Below are positions 1 through 10,421 of a stretch of DNA of 64,000 nt, piece after piece (position 1 is the stretch's first letter; the number at the start of each line of letters is the position of its first letter). The notes under the pieces were generated by a model that ran no database searches, was not told the DNA's origin, and saw nothing but the letters and a program-made list of their open reading frames with translations. The DNA lies in contig OY747715.1 of assembly GCA_963556495.2 (NCBI GenBank), forward strand, positions 12,513,239-12,577,238, read 5' to 3'. The DNA comes from Valencia hispanica (lineage: Eukaryota; Chordata; Actinopteri; Cyprinodontiformes; Valenciidae). The position numbers and the translations under genes are program-made.

Positions 1-2
1 GA

Positions 3-245
3 ATGCCACAAGGGGTCACTAATGCACCATCCACTTTTCAACGCTTAATGGAAAGATGCATGGGTGAAATGAACTTGAAAGAAGTAATTGTATTTATTGA
101 TGACCTGATTGTTTTTGCACCAACATTAGAAAAGCATGAGACAAGACTGATGAAGGTTCTTCATCGCCTCAGAGATTTTGGTTTGTAGCTCTCTATTTAA
201 AAGTGCACTTTCTTCCAGACTTCAGTACCCTTACTTGGGCACGTT
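3..245 (+). pseudogene. pol: gypsy 1 reverse transcriptase, C-terminal piece
   Basis: This is the palm part of a retrotransposon reverse transcriptase, which copies element RNA into cDNA in virus-like particles. The substrate-loop motif MPQGVTNAPSTFQRLM is followed by FIDDLIVF, which holds the catalytic aspartate pair. The frame runs into a TAG at about 186-188. The thumb region LKLSLEKC-type sequence continues after it in shifted frames until the next open frame at 246. The N-terminal RT lies outside the window. Family recognition is firm; activity is excluded by the stop and frameshift. Confidence 0.88.
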
Positions 246-2363
246 GTGTCCAAGAACGGTGTGGAAACAGACCCTGCTAAAATAGAAGCCCTGAGATCTT
301 GGCCAGTTCCAAAAAACCTGAAGGAACTTCTTTCCTTTCTTGGATTTGCCGGTTACTACCGTAGATTTGTACAGGGCTACTCTACTATTGTCAAACCTCT
401 CCATGACCTCACATCAGGATATCCACCATCCCAAAAGAAACGGAAGCCCTTGGTCAAACCAGAACAATATCCCAACCCAAAAGAACCATTTGCGGGATGT
501 TGGACATCTGCCTGCCAAGAAGCGTTTCACACCATCAAAGATAGACTTACTTCTGCTCCAGTACTTGCTCTTGCCAACCCACAGAAGCCTTACTTGTTGC
601 ACACAGACGCTAGTTCCGCTGGGCTGGGTGCTGTTTTGTACCAAGAGCAGGAAGGACTGAAGAGAGTAATCGCTTACGCCAGTAGGGGCTTGTCGCGGAG
701 TGAGTCAAGATATCCAGCACATAAACTGGAGTTTCTTGCCTTAAAGTGGGCTGTTACAGAACAATTCAACGATTACCTGTACGGAACAGACTTTACCATC
801 ATGACCGACAGCAATCCGTTGACTTATCTCCTCACTTCTGCCAAATTGGATGCCACAAGTTACCGCTGGTTGTCAGTGCTCTCTACATACTCATTTAAGA
901 TCGTCTATCGAGCTGGCAAGCTGAATGCAGATGCCGACGGTCTTTCACGCAAACCCCATGGAAATCTCTCCAACGATCTGATGTCCCAGAAGGAGAAGGA
1001 GAGAATACTTAGATTCACAGAGAGACATCTTGACAGCCCGAACACCATATATATTGATCAACAGACAGTGAAAGCCCTCTCTGATCGACAACTGGTTTGC
1101 AGTTTTCCTGATTCATCCGCCAGCTTCGCCCTTGTGCATTCTCTTTCGATGTCCACAGACAGCCTGCCGGATAGCTACACTGCTGACAAGCAGTTTGCAT
1201 CCGCAGTGGTCCCCCAACTGAGTCCCACTGAGATTGCTAGCAAACAACATGCCGACCCTGTGCTCACACATGTCATCGCACAGATGGAGACTGGCAAGTC
1301 ACCACCACCCTCCGTGAGAGAGGATTTGCCAGAGCTGCCACTCCTCTTACGAGAATTTCATAGATTGGAGCTGCAAAATAGCATCCTTGTACGAAGAAGG
1401 CAGTTCGGGTCTCAAGTCCAATACCAGCTGGTGCTACCGCAAGAATGTCGTGTAGATGTCCTGTCTTGCTTGCACGATCAAATGGGCCATATGGGCATTG
1501 AACGCACCTTGGATCTGGTCAGAAGTCGATTTTACTGGCCACGGATGGCTAATGATGTGCAGACCAAAGTGAAAACATGTGAGAAATGTACAAAATGCAA
1601 AGCACCATCAGAAAAGGCTGCACCATTGGTCAACATCCGAACTTCACATCCACTCGAACTTGTATGTATGGATTTTCTATCACTAGAACCCGATAAATGC
1701 AAAACAAAAGATATCCTGATTGTTACGATCATTTCACAAAGTATGCAGTTGCTGTACCAACCTCAAACCAAAAAGGAAAAACTGTGGCGCGATGTCTCTG
1801 GGAAAATTTTTTTTGATCACTATGGTATCCCCCAGAAGATCCACAGTGATCAAGGTCCAGATTTTGAATCTCGAACAATAAAGGAACTTTGTGCGCTCAC
1901 AGGAATCCAGAAGATAAGAACAACTCCATATCACCCAAGAAGCAATCCAGTAGAAATATTCAATAGGACCATGTTGGATATGCTCGGTACACTGTCTAAC
2001 CAGGAAAAAACTCATTGGAAGGACTTCGTCAAACCTCTTGTACACGCATACAATTGCACAAGACATGACACCACTGGATTCACGCCATATGAACTTATGT
2101 TCGGTTGCCAACCCCGACTCCCGATTGACCTTGCTTTCGGCCTCCCGGTCTCCAAACCCTGCCTGAACCACTCGGAGTATGTTCAACATCTGAGGGAGAA
2201 CCTTGAAAAGAGCTATCATCTAGCGTCTGAAAATGCAGAGAAGATAATGAGATTGAAATGTCGTCTGGTGATGAAATCTTGCCAATACATTGGTTTGAGC
2301 CACCTCCATATGATCCTGTCCATTTCACTACCACCATGGACATTTCAAGACCCCGTCCAGTGA
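246..2363 (+). pseudogene. pol: gypsy 1 RT thumb, RNase H and integrase
   Basis: This 705-codon open stretch has no ATG at its left edge; it is the continuation of the broken RT frame. Residues about 1-110 are the RT thumb/connection. RNase H begins near residue 119 (LHTDASSAGLG) and includes MTDSNPLTYLL near 187. A tether leads to the integrase H2C2 zinc-binding segment (GHMGIERTLDLVRSRFYWP, then CEKCTKC) near 410-452. The integrase core shows MDFLSLEP, HSDQGPDF and NPVEIFNR, carrying the D, D and E residues. After about residue 660 the frame shifts and the usual SH3-like segment (GDRVLVR type, present in the second element) is missing, so the 3' part has a deletion. RNase H removes the RNA template and integrase inserts the cDNA. 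Confidence 0.9.
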
Positions 2364-2857
2364 CTAGTCCTCTCCTAGAGCCACCATCAGACCCATCTCA
2401 GGCGCTACCAACCATGGCACCTGTGAAGGAACTTGCAGAATCTGCTGCTAAATCCGAGCCAGAAAGAACGGATTTGGAGCCCTTGACACAGCCCGTAGCT
2501 CAGGAAGCTCCAGAACCCAGTTCCCCTAGTGAGTCAATCTCAAGACCGGACTCCCCTGCTGAGTTATCCTCCAGTTCACCTGTTTCAGAGATCAAAATTT
2601 CAGCTGATTCACCTGTTCCTGGGGAAAAAATGCCCTCCGACTCTGCCTCCGAAGGTGACCAGCATCTACGAAGCTCAACTCGAGCCAGACGACCACCTCA
2701 ACGATTTCAATACAGCGATCTGGGTCATCCGCTGTTGAAAAGTATGCAGTCACTCTTTGATGGACTGGGAAAAGTTTTCTCCCTCGCCACCATGGATGAT
2801 GGAGGGGACTGTTCAAACTCCTCTGGCCAGTCACTGTGGTTGCCAGCCAGCCCATGA
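2258..2857 (+). pseudogene. gypsy 1 Ser/Pro-rich pol tail
   Basis: This frame overlaps the end of the integrase frame and continues pol in a +1-shifted register. Its first codons are not a true start. It encodes a low-complexity Ser/Pro/Glu-rich stretch and then a basic segment (RSSTRARRPPQRFQY) followed by GHPLLKSMQSLF. The second element carries the same arrangement at 7771-7986, so this is the conserved end of pol in this family, downstream of integrase. Its function is unknown. It ends about 15 bases before the polypurine tract, as expected for the last coding segment of an LTR element. Confidence 0.7.
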
Positions 2858-2872
2858 ACAGGGACGTACATG

Positions 2873-2887
2873 AGAAAAAAAGGAGGA
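2873..2887 (+). promoter_or_regulatory. polypurine tract, gypsy 1
   Basis: An uninterrupted purine run sits three bases upstream of the LTR start. In this element class such a tract survives RNase H and primes plus-strand cDNA synthesis. Confidence 0.7.
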
Positions 2888-2890
2888 CCC

Positions 2891-3378
2891 TGTAGCCCAG
2901 GTCTCAAAGTTTGTTTTTCCCAGTGAACTCCCCTTTGCCCAGTCCCACTGGGCAGTGATTCGCCCTGCCACTAGTGGCGCTCTAATAAAGTCACGGCGCC
3001 TGTTAGGTAAAATAATAATGTTGTATTATTATTTTCTTAGGGTGTCTTTCTAATGTACTTTTTAAATGTCATTTTGGTTTCAGTCACATGCTCATTTGCA
3101 TGACATCCTGTTCTTTTAATATGTTAATGAAGTGTGACTAAATAAAGAGAGACTGCAGAGGGGATGCTCTAGGAGACCAGAGACTATGACACTGGGAGGC
3201 TGAGAACAGACAGACACGGTTGGCTCATTCCTTATAGTATTTTCCTGGTCTCCCTCTGCAGAACTGATTATCCACATCTAGCTCTGCAGAGCTTATTGAC
3301 TCCATATTCTCTCCGACCCTTGTGTGTGTGATTCATTGTAGGTCAACCACTTTTTAACCTAACAGCGCCTCTACTACA
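2891..3378 (+). repeat. 3' LTR of gypsy 1 (488 bp)
   Basis: The boundaries come from short terminal inverted repeats, TGTAG at the left and CTACA at the right, with the polypurine tract just upstream. AATAAA-type signals lie near 2983 and 3140. No second LTR copy is in the window, so the boundaries rest on the inverted ends and the position after pol. Confidence 0.75.
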
Positions 3379-3799
3379 CTTTCTGTTTCACCTCCAATGC
3401 TCCCAGCTGTGGACTGTGCTTTACGGGTGGTGACAAGACCCACAGAAAACTGATTATAACTTTGTGGAAACACACTGAGTGTGCGGCTTCTGAATAAGGA
3501 CCGTATAAACTGAACTTAATCATAGTTTTCCAAACATGGACCAGATAAAAGATCATATGAACTGAATTTTGCTCTCTAAACAAGGAGTGCACAAAAGGAC
3601 TTCTTTTCTTTTGGCTAAGAGGCCAACGAGTGGCCATTGTTATTATTGTTTGTTGTTGTTTAGTGTCTGTATTGTTTTATGTGTTGTGTGCTAATTACTA
3701 TTTGCAAATACATGTTTTTATATGCATTCTAATCTCTGTCATTGGTGGGGTTTTTTTCCCCATTCACAACGAGCTCCTTAGTGAACCAGGGATTGTCAG
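3379..3799. other. spacer between the two gypsy elements
   Basis: There is no coding frame with a recognisable product here. The segment may be 5' leader or gag remnant of the second element, because its zinc-knuckle frame follows directly. No primer binding site or 5' LTR could be identified. Confidence 0.5.
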
Positions 3800-3991
3800 A
3801 TGGTTATTGCTAAACTGAGCCCTCTCCCCTGCATTATCCCTCATAAGAAGCGAACGTTACACAGGCCAAAGCCTGGGTACTGTTTCCATCGCGGTGAAGA
3901 CGGGCATATTGCCTCTGCATGCCCAAATGCCCCAAATCCATCTTTTGTAGCTGAAAAACAAAAACAGTTGAAAGAAAAACAGTTACTGTAG
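3800..3991 (+). pseudogene. gag: gypsy 2 gag zinc-knuckle fragment
   Basis: The short frame carries CFHRGEDGHIASAC near its middle. This matches the CX2CX4HX4C zinc knuckle that binds RNA in Gag nucleocapsid, except that the second cysteine is arginine (codon CGC, one base from TGC). The finger therefore lacks one of four metal ligands. A Lys/Gln-rich segment and a stop follow. The upstream capsid-like part of Gag is missing. It precedes the protease frame, as expected for gag. Confidence 0.7.
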
Positions 3992-4050
3992 GATAGACAA
4001 AACAATCAAACACAGCCTTTAAACTAAAGCAAGCCCCCATTGCGGGACAA

Positions 4051-4830
4051 ATGGGTGCTACAGACAAAACCAGTCCCACTAAACCTTTGAGCAAATCAAA
4101 AAAACGACTCCTGCACAATAAATCAGCTGTTGTGAAACTAGCCAAAGGTATGATTGGAGCTAAGTACACTGCTCAAGTACAAATCAATGATCAGGCTTGC
4201 AGTTGCCTACTTGATACTGGGTCACAAGTGACCACAGTGTCCCAATCGTTCCATGAAAACCAACTTGCACACCTCGAAATCCATCCAATACAGGACTTAC
4301 TAGAGGTCGAAGCTGCAAATGGTCAGAATGTGCCATATGCAGGCTATATTGTTGTCAACATTACCTTTCCAAAGAACTGTTTCGGTACTGAACTTACCGT
4401 ATCTTCCCTTGCATTAATCGTCCCAGATACACGTTCTAGTTCTCAGTCTTCTCTCTTAATTGGCACTAACACTCTTGACCTTGTATTTGAAAGCCTCTCC
4501 TTGGCTGATACTGACCTTAGTGTCCTGCCATATGGTTATAGAGTAGTGTTAAGCGTGTTACATCAGAGACACAAGAAAATCGGAAACGCAAGCCTTGGTC
4601 TGGTCACTTTGTTAGGGAAAGAGCCTGAAGTCATTTCTGCTTGCCAAAGTCGAGTCTTGGAGGACTTAGTTCATGTAAACACTGAACACTCAGACAAGTG
4701 GGTAGTGGTCGAGCCCCCCTCTACGCCCTTGCCGGGCGGTGTCTTGGTCACTAACTGTCTTCTTACCCTTCCTGAGAAACCGTCGCAAAACTTCTGGTGG
4801 TCCTGTGAAATGAAACTAAACATGATGTAG
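4051..4830 (+). pseudogene. pol: gypsy 2 aspartic protease region
   Basis: This is the retropepsin-type protease of an LTR element. The active-site motif LLDTGSQVTTVS starts near residue 53 of the 259-codon frame, with the catalytic DTG at about 55-57. The flap and second hydrophobic strand follow in SLALIVPDT and SLLIGTNTLDLVF. The frame extends into the protease-RT linker and stops at 4830, while RT resumes in another frame at about 4900-5013. The protease would cut Gag-Pol in the assembling particle. The core motif is intact but the polyprotein is broken. Confidence 0.85.
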
Positions 4831-5012
4831 TTATCCCTGCAAAAAGTGTCATTGCTGAAATGCATGCTATGTAGGAGATCATACCACACAGCCAGATAAC
4901 AGAACAGTCCAGACAGACTCCCAGTTTAAAGCCTGCTGAGCTCGATCTCAATTTCGCTGATTCTCCAGTCCCTGCAGAATGGAAACAGCGAATCATACAA
5001 AAGCTAAGTGCT

Positions 5013-5405
5013 ATGTCGGAGGTTTTCGCACTACACGATACAGATTTTGGTTGCACTAACAAAGTAAAACACCAAATCAAGCTGAGAGATGAAACCCCCT
5101 TTAAGCACAGACCCCGCCCTGTAAGACCACAAGATCTGAATGCTGTACGGAGGCATTTGCAGGAACTGATCGAGGCAGGTATCATTCGCGAGTCTGAGTC
5201 ACCGTTTTCCTCACCGATAGTGGTGGTAAGGAAGAAAAACGGAGACGTAAGACTGTTGAATCTAAACACCATCAAAGATGCATATGCGCTTCCTAATTTG
5301 GAAGAGGCATTCTCTGCCCTCACAGGATTGAAATGGTTGATGAAACAGAGGTTGATGAAACAGATAAGCATAAAACAGCCTTTGTATGTGGTTGGGGTTC
5401 TTTGA
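5013..5405 (+). pseudogene. pol: gypsy 2 reverse transcriptase, N-terminal part
   Basis: This frame contains the RT fingers: HQIKLRDETPFKHRPRPVRP, then SPFSSPIVVVRKKNGDVRL, then NLEEAFSALTG. In intact relatives the next segment contains motif A, with the first catalytic aspartate (LDLKSGYYQI type). Here that segment is replaced by a short tandem duplication of GTTGATGAAACA near 5336-5361, after which sequence resumes around the DKHKTAFV region in another frame. Motif A is therefore deleted, which alone inactivates the enzyme. Confidence 0.85.
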
Positions 5406-5745
5406 GTTGAACCGGATGCCCCAAGGTATAACAAATGGTCCCAGCACCTTTCAAAGGCTGATGAAGAAATGTATGGGCGACATCAACCTTAAGGAAGATA
5501 TAGTCTATCTAGACGTCCTTATAGTGTATTCTGAAACTCTCGAACAACACGAAACCCGTCTTCTACATGTGCTTAGTCATCTCAAAGAATACGGTTTAAA
5601 GCTATCGCTTGAAAAATGCAAGTTTTTCCAAGTGTTTAGGTATTTAGGGCACATCGTCTCCCAAAATGGCGTCGAGACAGACCCTGAAAAAGTAGCAGCT
5701 TTAAAAACATGGCCAAGTTCCAAAAACCTGAGAGAACTCCGTTAA
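5386..5745 (+). pseudogene. pol: gypsy 2 reverse transcriptase, C-terminal part
   Basis: The continuation of RT in a shifted frame starts with FELNRMPQGITNGPSTFQRL. The catalytic motif C, normally (F/Y)(I/L/V)DD, reads YLDVLIVYS: the second aspartate is valine. The thumb follows (LKLSLEKCKFFQ, YLGHIVS). The frame ends at a stop near 5743, where the sequence becomes a short TTAACCC-like run, and RNase H resumes further on. Loss of motif A and damage to motif C are independent hits. Confidence 0.85.
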
Positions 5746-5937
5746 CCCTTACCCCTAACCCCTTCTTAGGTTTATTAAGGACTTCTCTAAAATCGTTAAA
5801 CCCCTTACCAACCTAACTGCCGGATACCCCTCACCTCTCCATTCGGAGAGAGATGGACAGAGAGTTGTCAGAACGCATTTGAGACAATAATAGACAAACT
5901 GACTTCTGCCCCAGTTTTAGGTTTTGCCAATCCCAAG

Positions 5938-6342
5938 TTGCCTTATGTATTACATACGGACGCAAGCACAACCGGGCTAGGGGCAGCCCTTAATCAAGAA
6001 CAGGAGGGAGCATTGCGTGTTATTGCGTACGCAAGTAGAGGACTATCCAAAAATGAAAGCCAGTACCCTGCTCACAAGCTTGAGTTTCTTGCCCTAAAGT
6101 GGCTTGTAACAGAAAAGTTTTGTGACTACTTATACGGCAGTCCTTTCACAGTAATAACTGACAGTAATCCTCTAACTTATATTTTGACCACCGCTAAGTT
6201 AGATGCGACGAGTTATCGCTGGTTGTCCGCCCTGTCCTCTTTCGAGTTCCAGCTTAAGTACAGAGCAGGCAAACAAAACATGGACGCAGATGGCCTATAT
6301 CCGGAACCAGATTTTTCTGGCCAAAAATGGCCTCAGACATAG
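5938..6342 (+). pseudogene. pol: gypsy 2 RNase H
   Basis: This is the RNase H domain of pol. YVLHTDASTTGLGAALNQE opens it, ITDSNPLTYILTTAKLDATS lies in the middle, and KLEFLALKW between them. The frame is clean over about 120 codons. After FQLKYRAGKQNMDADGL it drops into sequence that belongs just before the integrase zinc finger, so most of the tether and the HX(n)H half of the finger are deleted. The domain would degrade RNA in RNA-DNA hybrids. Confidence 0.85.
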
Positions 6343-7739
6343 AGCAAAAGATCAAAAGCTGCAGTAGATGTGTTTGCAGAAAGACCTTGCCAGAAAAGGC
6401 AGCTCCTTTAGTAAACATTCAAGTCACCAGACCTCTTGAGTTGGTATGTATTGATTTTTTGACTATCGAACCAGATCGCAGCAACACTAAAAATGTCTTA
6501 GTCATCACAGACTTCTTTACAAAGTATGCTGTAGCAACGACTACTCCCGACCAAAAGGCTCGAACTGTAGCCAAAGCCCTATGGGAAAACTTCATCGTCC
6601 ACTATGGTTTTCCCCAAAAGTTGCATAGCGATCAGGTGGCTGACTTTGATTCAAAAATCATTAAAGAGTTGTACGACCTAGCTGGGATTTTTAAGTTCAG
6701 GACTTCACCCTACCATCCCAGGGGAAACCCTGTGGAGAGGTTTAATAGAACCCTTTTAAACATGCTAGGTACACTCAAAGATGAAGACAAGAGACATTGG
6801 CGCGACTTTGTTAAGCCACTCGTTCACGCGTACAACTGCACTAAGCATGACAATACGGGGTTTACGCCATACGAGTTAATGTTCGGTAGGCAGTTTAGAC
6901 TACCTATTGATCTTGCCTTCAACGTCCCCCTAAACAATCACCAGCAGCAATCTCTCTCACAGTACGTTAGGGCCCTCAAATCTCATCTTCAGGAGAGCTG
7001 CCAAATGGTTACCAAAAATGTTGCCAAAGTTGCTGAACGTAACAAAAACAGATATGACAAGCTTGTAACTGAATCTATTCTAGATGTCGGAGACCGTGTG
7101 CTTGTAAGGAGTGTTCGGATTAGGGGAAAACATAAATTGGCTGATAAGTGGGAGTCTATTGTCCTCGTGGTTGTAAGTCAAAAGGATAACCTTCCAGTAA
7201 ATACAGTCAAACCTGAGCATTACCCTGGTCCCACCAGAACTCTTCACCAAGACCATTTATTACCTTGCGGGTTCTTGCCGGCTGTCACTGAAAATTCTCC
7301 AGGAGCCCAAATAAAGCCCCATCTGCCAAGCACAGGCCGACATCCAGTAACTGATCCTGACGAACCTGAGTTTGAATACAACTCAGAGGAAGAGGATAAC
7401 TACCCTCCGTATTATCCTCCAGATCCTTCCAAAGAGATCTCAAGGTCATTCGAAGAAGACGAAGTAGTCTTTCCTCCCAAAACTAAGTCGAACCTTGCTA
7501 GTGAGCAATCCAAATCAGACAATGTTCAAGTCTCAGGACACGTGACAGTGCCTTATATTGCTCAAGAGAACATGGACATAACAGAAACTGGAAACTTACC
7601 AGATTGTGGAAACCTGTCGGACATGGAAAATCCACCTGAAATAGACAAAATACCTGAAATAGACAACCCATCTGAAATGGAAAACTTGCCTGAACAACGA
7701 GGAGCGCAAATAACTCAACAAAATGAAATAGACAAATAA
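6327..7739 (+). pseudogene. pol: gypsy 2 integrase and C-terminal tail
   Basis: This 470-codon frame starts inside the integrase zinc finger: CSRCVCRKTLPEKAAPL is left but the histidine half is missing. The catalytic core is well kept, with CIDFLTIEP and ITDFFTKYAVA, HSDQVADF (usually SDQG) and NPVERFNRTL supplying the acidic triad. An SH3-like segment follows (DVGDRVLVRSVRIRGKHKLADKW), then a long acidic Ser/Pro/Asn-rich tail. Integrase joins cDNA ends to chromosomal DNA. The tail contains short repeated ENLPE/DN-type units from about 7570 to 7700. A stop near 7737 separates the last segment. Confidence 0.88.
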
Positions 7740-7770
7740 AACTAATGATGTTGAAGCAACTCAAACTAAA

Positions 7771-7986
7771 GTGAATGGAACTGAACCTGTAAACATTGAC
7801 AATGAAGAAAATTACCCTGAAATTGAAAATTCTCTCAGGAGATCAGCCCGAGAAAGAACAAAGCCCAGACACTTAACCTACCCTCAGTTAGGGAACCCTC
7901 TTGTCAGCATAGTTCAATCGTTGTTTCAAAGTTTAAGTGAAGCGGTGACAAGCTCCATTGAAACCCATGATATTCAGGTAATCTGA
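7771..7986 (+). pseudogene. gypsy 2 conserved pol C-terminus
   Basis: This short frame continues the tail after a stop. It ends with RRSARERTKPRHLTYPQLGNPLVSIVQSLF, which parallels the end of gypsy 1 (basic RSTRARRPP stretch then GHPLLKSMQSLF). The repeated presence in two diverged elements shows it is a real part of the family's polyprotein. Its role is unknown. It ends about 30 bases before the polypurine tract. Confidence 0.65.
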
Positions 7987-8025
7987 TCTATGCAAAGGGA
8001 CTTTCATGACTTTAAGAGGGGAGGG

Positions 8026-9552
8026 TGTAACCCTGGTCAACATAGTTCTAAATAAATAAAACCCTATAAGTAAAGACAGTCATAAAGAGTACAGTAAAAC
8101 TCACAAATACTCAATAAATAGATCATAATGATTTAAAAACTAATTAATATTCATTTGTGTTTAAAACATATTAATGGGTTAAAACCGTACAAGTTCATGT
8201 AAAATGGTTGAAATATATGTTGAGACTCTTATTTTGAAAGGAAACATGGCAGCGTGACTCATGTGACCAGCCACAGCAAACCGGGTTGTTCTTGTTTGTT
8301 TTTTTCTGCCTAAATAAGAAAAGCAAATTATTAAACCAGATAAGAGTCTACATAAAACCATTCTTTTGGTACTCTGTACGATGTATTTTTGTTTTTTTGA
8401 CCTGTCCTTGCCTTGGTGACGTTGTGCACATTACTGAACGGGACTTGGTGAGTTCAGATATTGTACTGCATATCATGCAAGAAATATTTTATTTTGTGAT
8501 ATATTGTTCATTTCATGTGAATGGAAAGTGAAGGTAGTGGATTTATGTTTTTTATGTTAAAATGGTGGATAAAAACGATGCATTGGTGCTTAATTGACAC
8601 AAAGGCTGTAATTCAAAGGCCTTTGATGTTGCTCTGTTGGCCATTTTGGCATCACCTCGTTCAGCACAGATTGCGCTGAAACTGACTTTTAGTGACTTTT
8701 AAAAGCTACCTGTGTAGTTTTAATTATTAATGCACATTATTTTGTTGTTATGTTAGGCCATTAGAGTTGGATCGGAAAATTCTGAGCTAACGTCGAAGTT
8801 GGATTCGGAGAGCAAGAAACAAGATGGCCAGCTACCCACGGACCCATTGAACGGTGCTGAGCAGGAGAAAACTCCCCCTGCTGACCGTTGCGTTCTTTCA
8901 CTGAAAGAAAACTGGTAGGATTTATCCATACACCTCTGCAAATGAATCATTTTTTCCTTTCCTTCTGGGTTTATTCAGTCTTTTGCTGAATTGTTTTCAG
9001 TTTTGAACATTTTTTTTTGTTGGTTAATCATACATCTTAATGCTGTAATGGTGTTAAGTAAAATTTAAAATTTTGTTGGGTTAAAACAAAATAAGGAATG
9101 GTTTCAACCTAAAGTTGATCTAAACTAAACTTGAATTAAATCTTAGAACCAAAGAACTAAACCTGATTTAAAATAACACAATGTTTACTCTAATAAGTTA
9201 AAAGATAAACTTGAACTTAGAACTTGAAATTAATAAAAACAATAACCTAGGTTGAACATAACATCCTTTTAAGGTCAAATAAGAGGTTTTAAACTAAAAA
9301 AAAGATAGATGCACAGCAAAAGTACTGGAGCAAATAAGGGAAAGAAAATATATTGTTTTCCTTGAATTGGTGTTGAATGTCTTTGTCATTTGTATGTCAA
9401 CTGTTTATTCTGTTTTTCTACATAAATATTAAGCTGGCAATTTAAAATTAACCTTCTGGTCTGTGGTTTTTCTTATAGGTGATACTCATTACTACTCTAG
9501 TAGCCGAACCTAACTAGCCCTAGAAAACTGTAACTACTTTAGAAGTGTTACA
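8026..9552 (+). repeat. 3' LTR of gypsy 2 (1527 bp)
   Basis: Six-base terminal inverted repeats, TGTAAC at 8026 and GTTACA ending at 9552, bracket this region. A purine tract (AAGAGGGGAGGG) sits directly upstream. It is AT-rich and has several AATAAA-like signals. It is long for a gypsy LTR, so it may contain a later insertion. No second LTR copy is available to confirm the right edge. Confidence 0.6.
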
Positions 9553-9622
9553 AACGGATCTGGAGAGACAGAGAGCAGCTGCTCCTCCTTCAGCAGTCAG
9601 GGACACATTGTCGTAACTGTCC

Positions 9623-10026
9623 TTAAAGGGGGGGTATTATGCAAAATGGACTTTCTGAAGCTTAATATCCTGAGAACCTGTCTTTCCCTCTCTAAAAACA
9701 TGCCTGAAGTGTTGCTCTGACCCATTCACTCATGTTAGAGTAATCTTTGAGTCTCTGCTGGTAGTTCTCGGGGTTGTTGAAACGCCTGCTCCCACCTATC
9801 CCCGCCTTTTCCACCCATCTCCTCCTCCGACCTTACGTACTCATACCCTGCATTGGTTCTTAGAGAGGAACAGGCGAAAATCAAGGCGTCCAATACGGAA
9901 GTAAATTTCTTTAAGGTGGATTTGGATATATGACAGACTTTTAAAAGACTTAAGGTGACAATTTTATTGGAGTGTGGTATAGAAGGGTAATATGTGGCTG
10001 GAAGAAGTATAATACCCCCCCTTTAA
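9623..10026. mobile_element. TTAA-flanked MITE (Kolobok-like ends)
   Basis: An 18 bp perfect inverted repeat, TTAAAGGGGGGGTATTAT at 9623-9640 and its complement at 10009-10026, encloses about 400 bp with no coding frame. The outer TTAA on both sides fits a TTAA target duplication. The ends read AGGGG...CCCCT after TTAA; purine-first ends fit Kolobok better than piggyBac, whose ends usually start CCC. The element is non-autonomous. Confidence 0.8.
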
Positions 10027-10421
10027 AATCCAGCTTTCAAGGATGCAGCATTTGGACACAGCCTTAGCAAACTACTGTACCAAAGTGTCTTCTTTTACCG
10101 CATCCAAAACTCCCAAATAGTAACCTATTCCACCCTTTGTTGGTTGTCTTCGGCCAACACATTTGCATGAGGCATTGTAATCTGTCATGGGCGGGCCAGA
10201 TACGTGAATGGGCAGGCCCGGCTCGGCCCGCCCAGGCCCGCCCATGGCACCAGGCCTGGCTCCAACACAGCTGATTCGAATGGTCCAACTACCTCCTCAG
10301 TATGTCAAAGTTCTGCAGAGTTCTGCTAATGAGTCATCATTTGATTCAACTGTTCTGAACCCGGGAAAGAATTAAAACATGCAGGAGACCTGCCTTTGAG
10401 GACCGGAATTGGGCATATATA
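10027..10421. repeat. non-coding interspersed-repeat-like region
   Basis: No gene is visible. A GC-rich cluster of GGCCCGCC-type words lies at 10191-10260. The next part, ending GAGGACCGGAATTGGGC near 10413, resembles a common fish dispersed repeat that I recognise only by general appearance. Inverted ends were not found. Confidence 0.35.

Larger units (their letters stand above)
1..3378 (+). mobile_element. Ty3/gypsy LTR retrotransposon 1, 3' part
   Basis: This is the 3' part of a Ty3/gypsy retrotransposon, running in from outside the window. The visible order is end of reverse transcriptase, RNase H, integrase, a Ser/Pro-rich tail, a purine-rich tract (2873-2887) and a 3' LTR. RT-RNaseH-integrase order is diagnostic of Ty3/gypsy. 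Stops and frameshifts break pol, so the copy is dead. No env-like gene is seen. A second, related element follows in the same orientation from about 3.8 kb. Confidence 0.9.
3800..9552 (+). mobile_element. Ty3/gypsy LTR retrotransposon 2, 5' truncated
   Basis: A second Ty3/gypsy element, related to the first at protein level. It shows a gag zinc knuckle, protease, RT, RNase H, integrase, SH3-like segment, Ser/Pro tail, a purine tract (about 8014-8025) and a long 3' LTR. The 5' LTR and most of gag are absent. Internal deletions and frameshifts in RT, in the RT-RNase H connection and before integrase show a long-dead copy. Confidence 0.9.

Noticed and set aside
1734..2219. 161-codon minus-strand frame
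   Set aside because: It is antisense to the well-supported integrase domain.
4763..5434. 223-codon minus-strand frame
   Set aside because: It is antisense to protease-RT sequence of gypsy 2 and shows no domain.
5743..5764. TTAACCCTTACCCCTAACCCC as a telomere-like tract
   Set aside because: Too short and degenerate, and it lies inside a broken gypsy pol gene.
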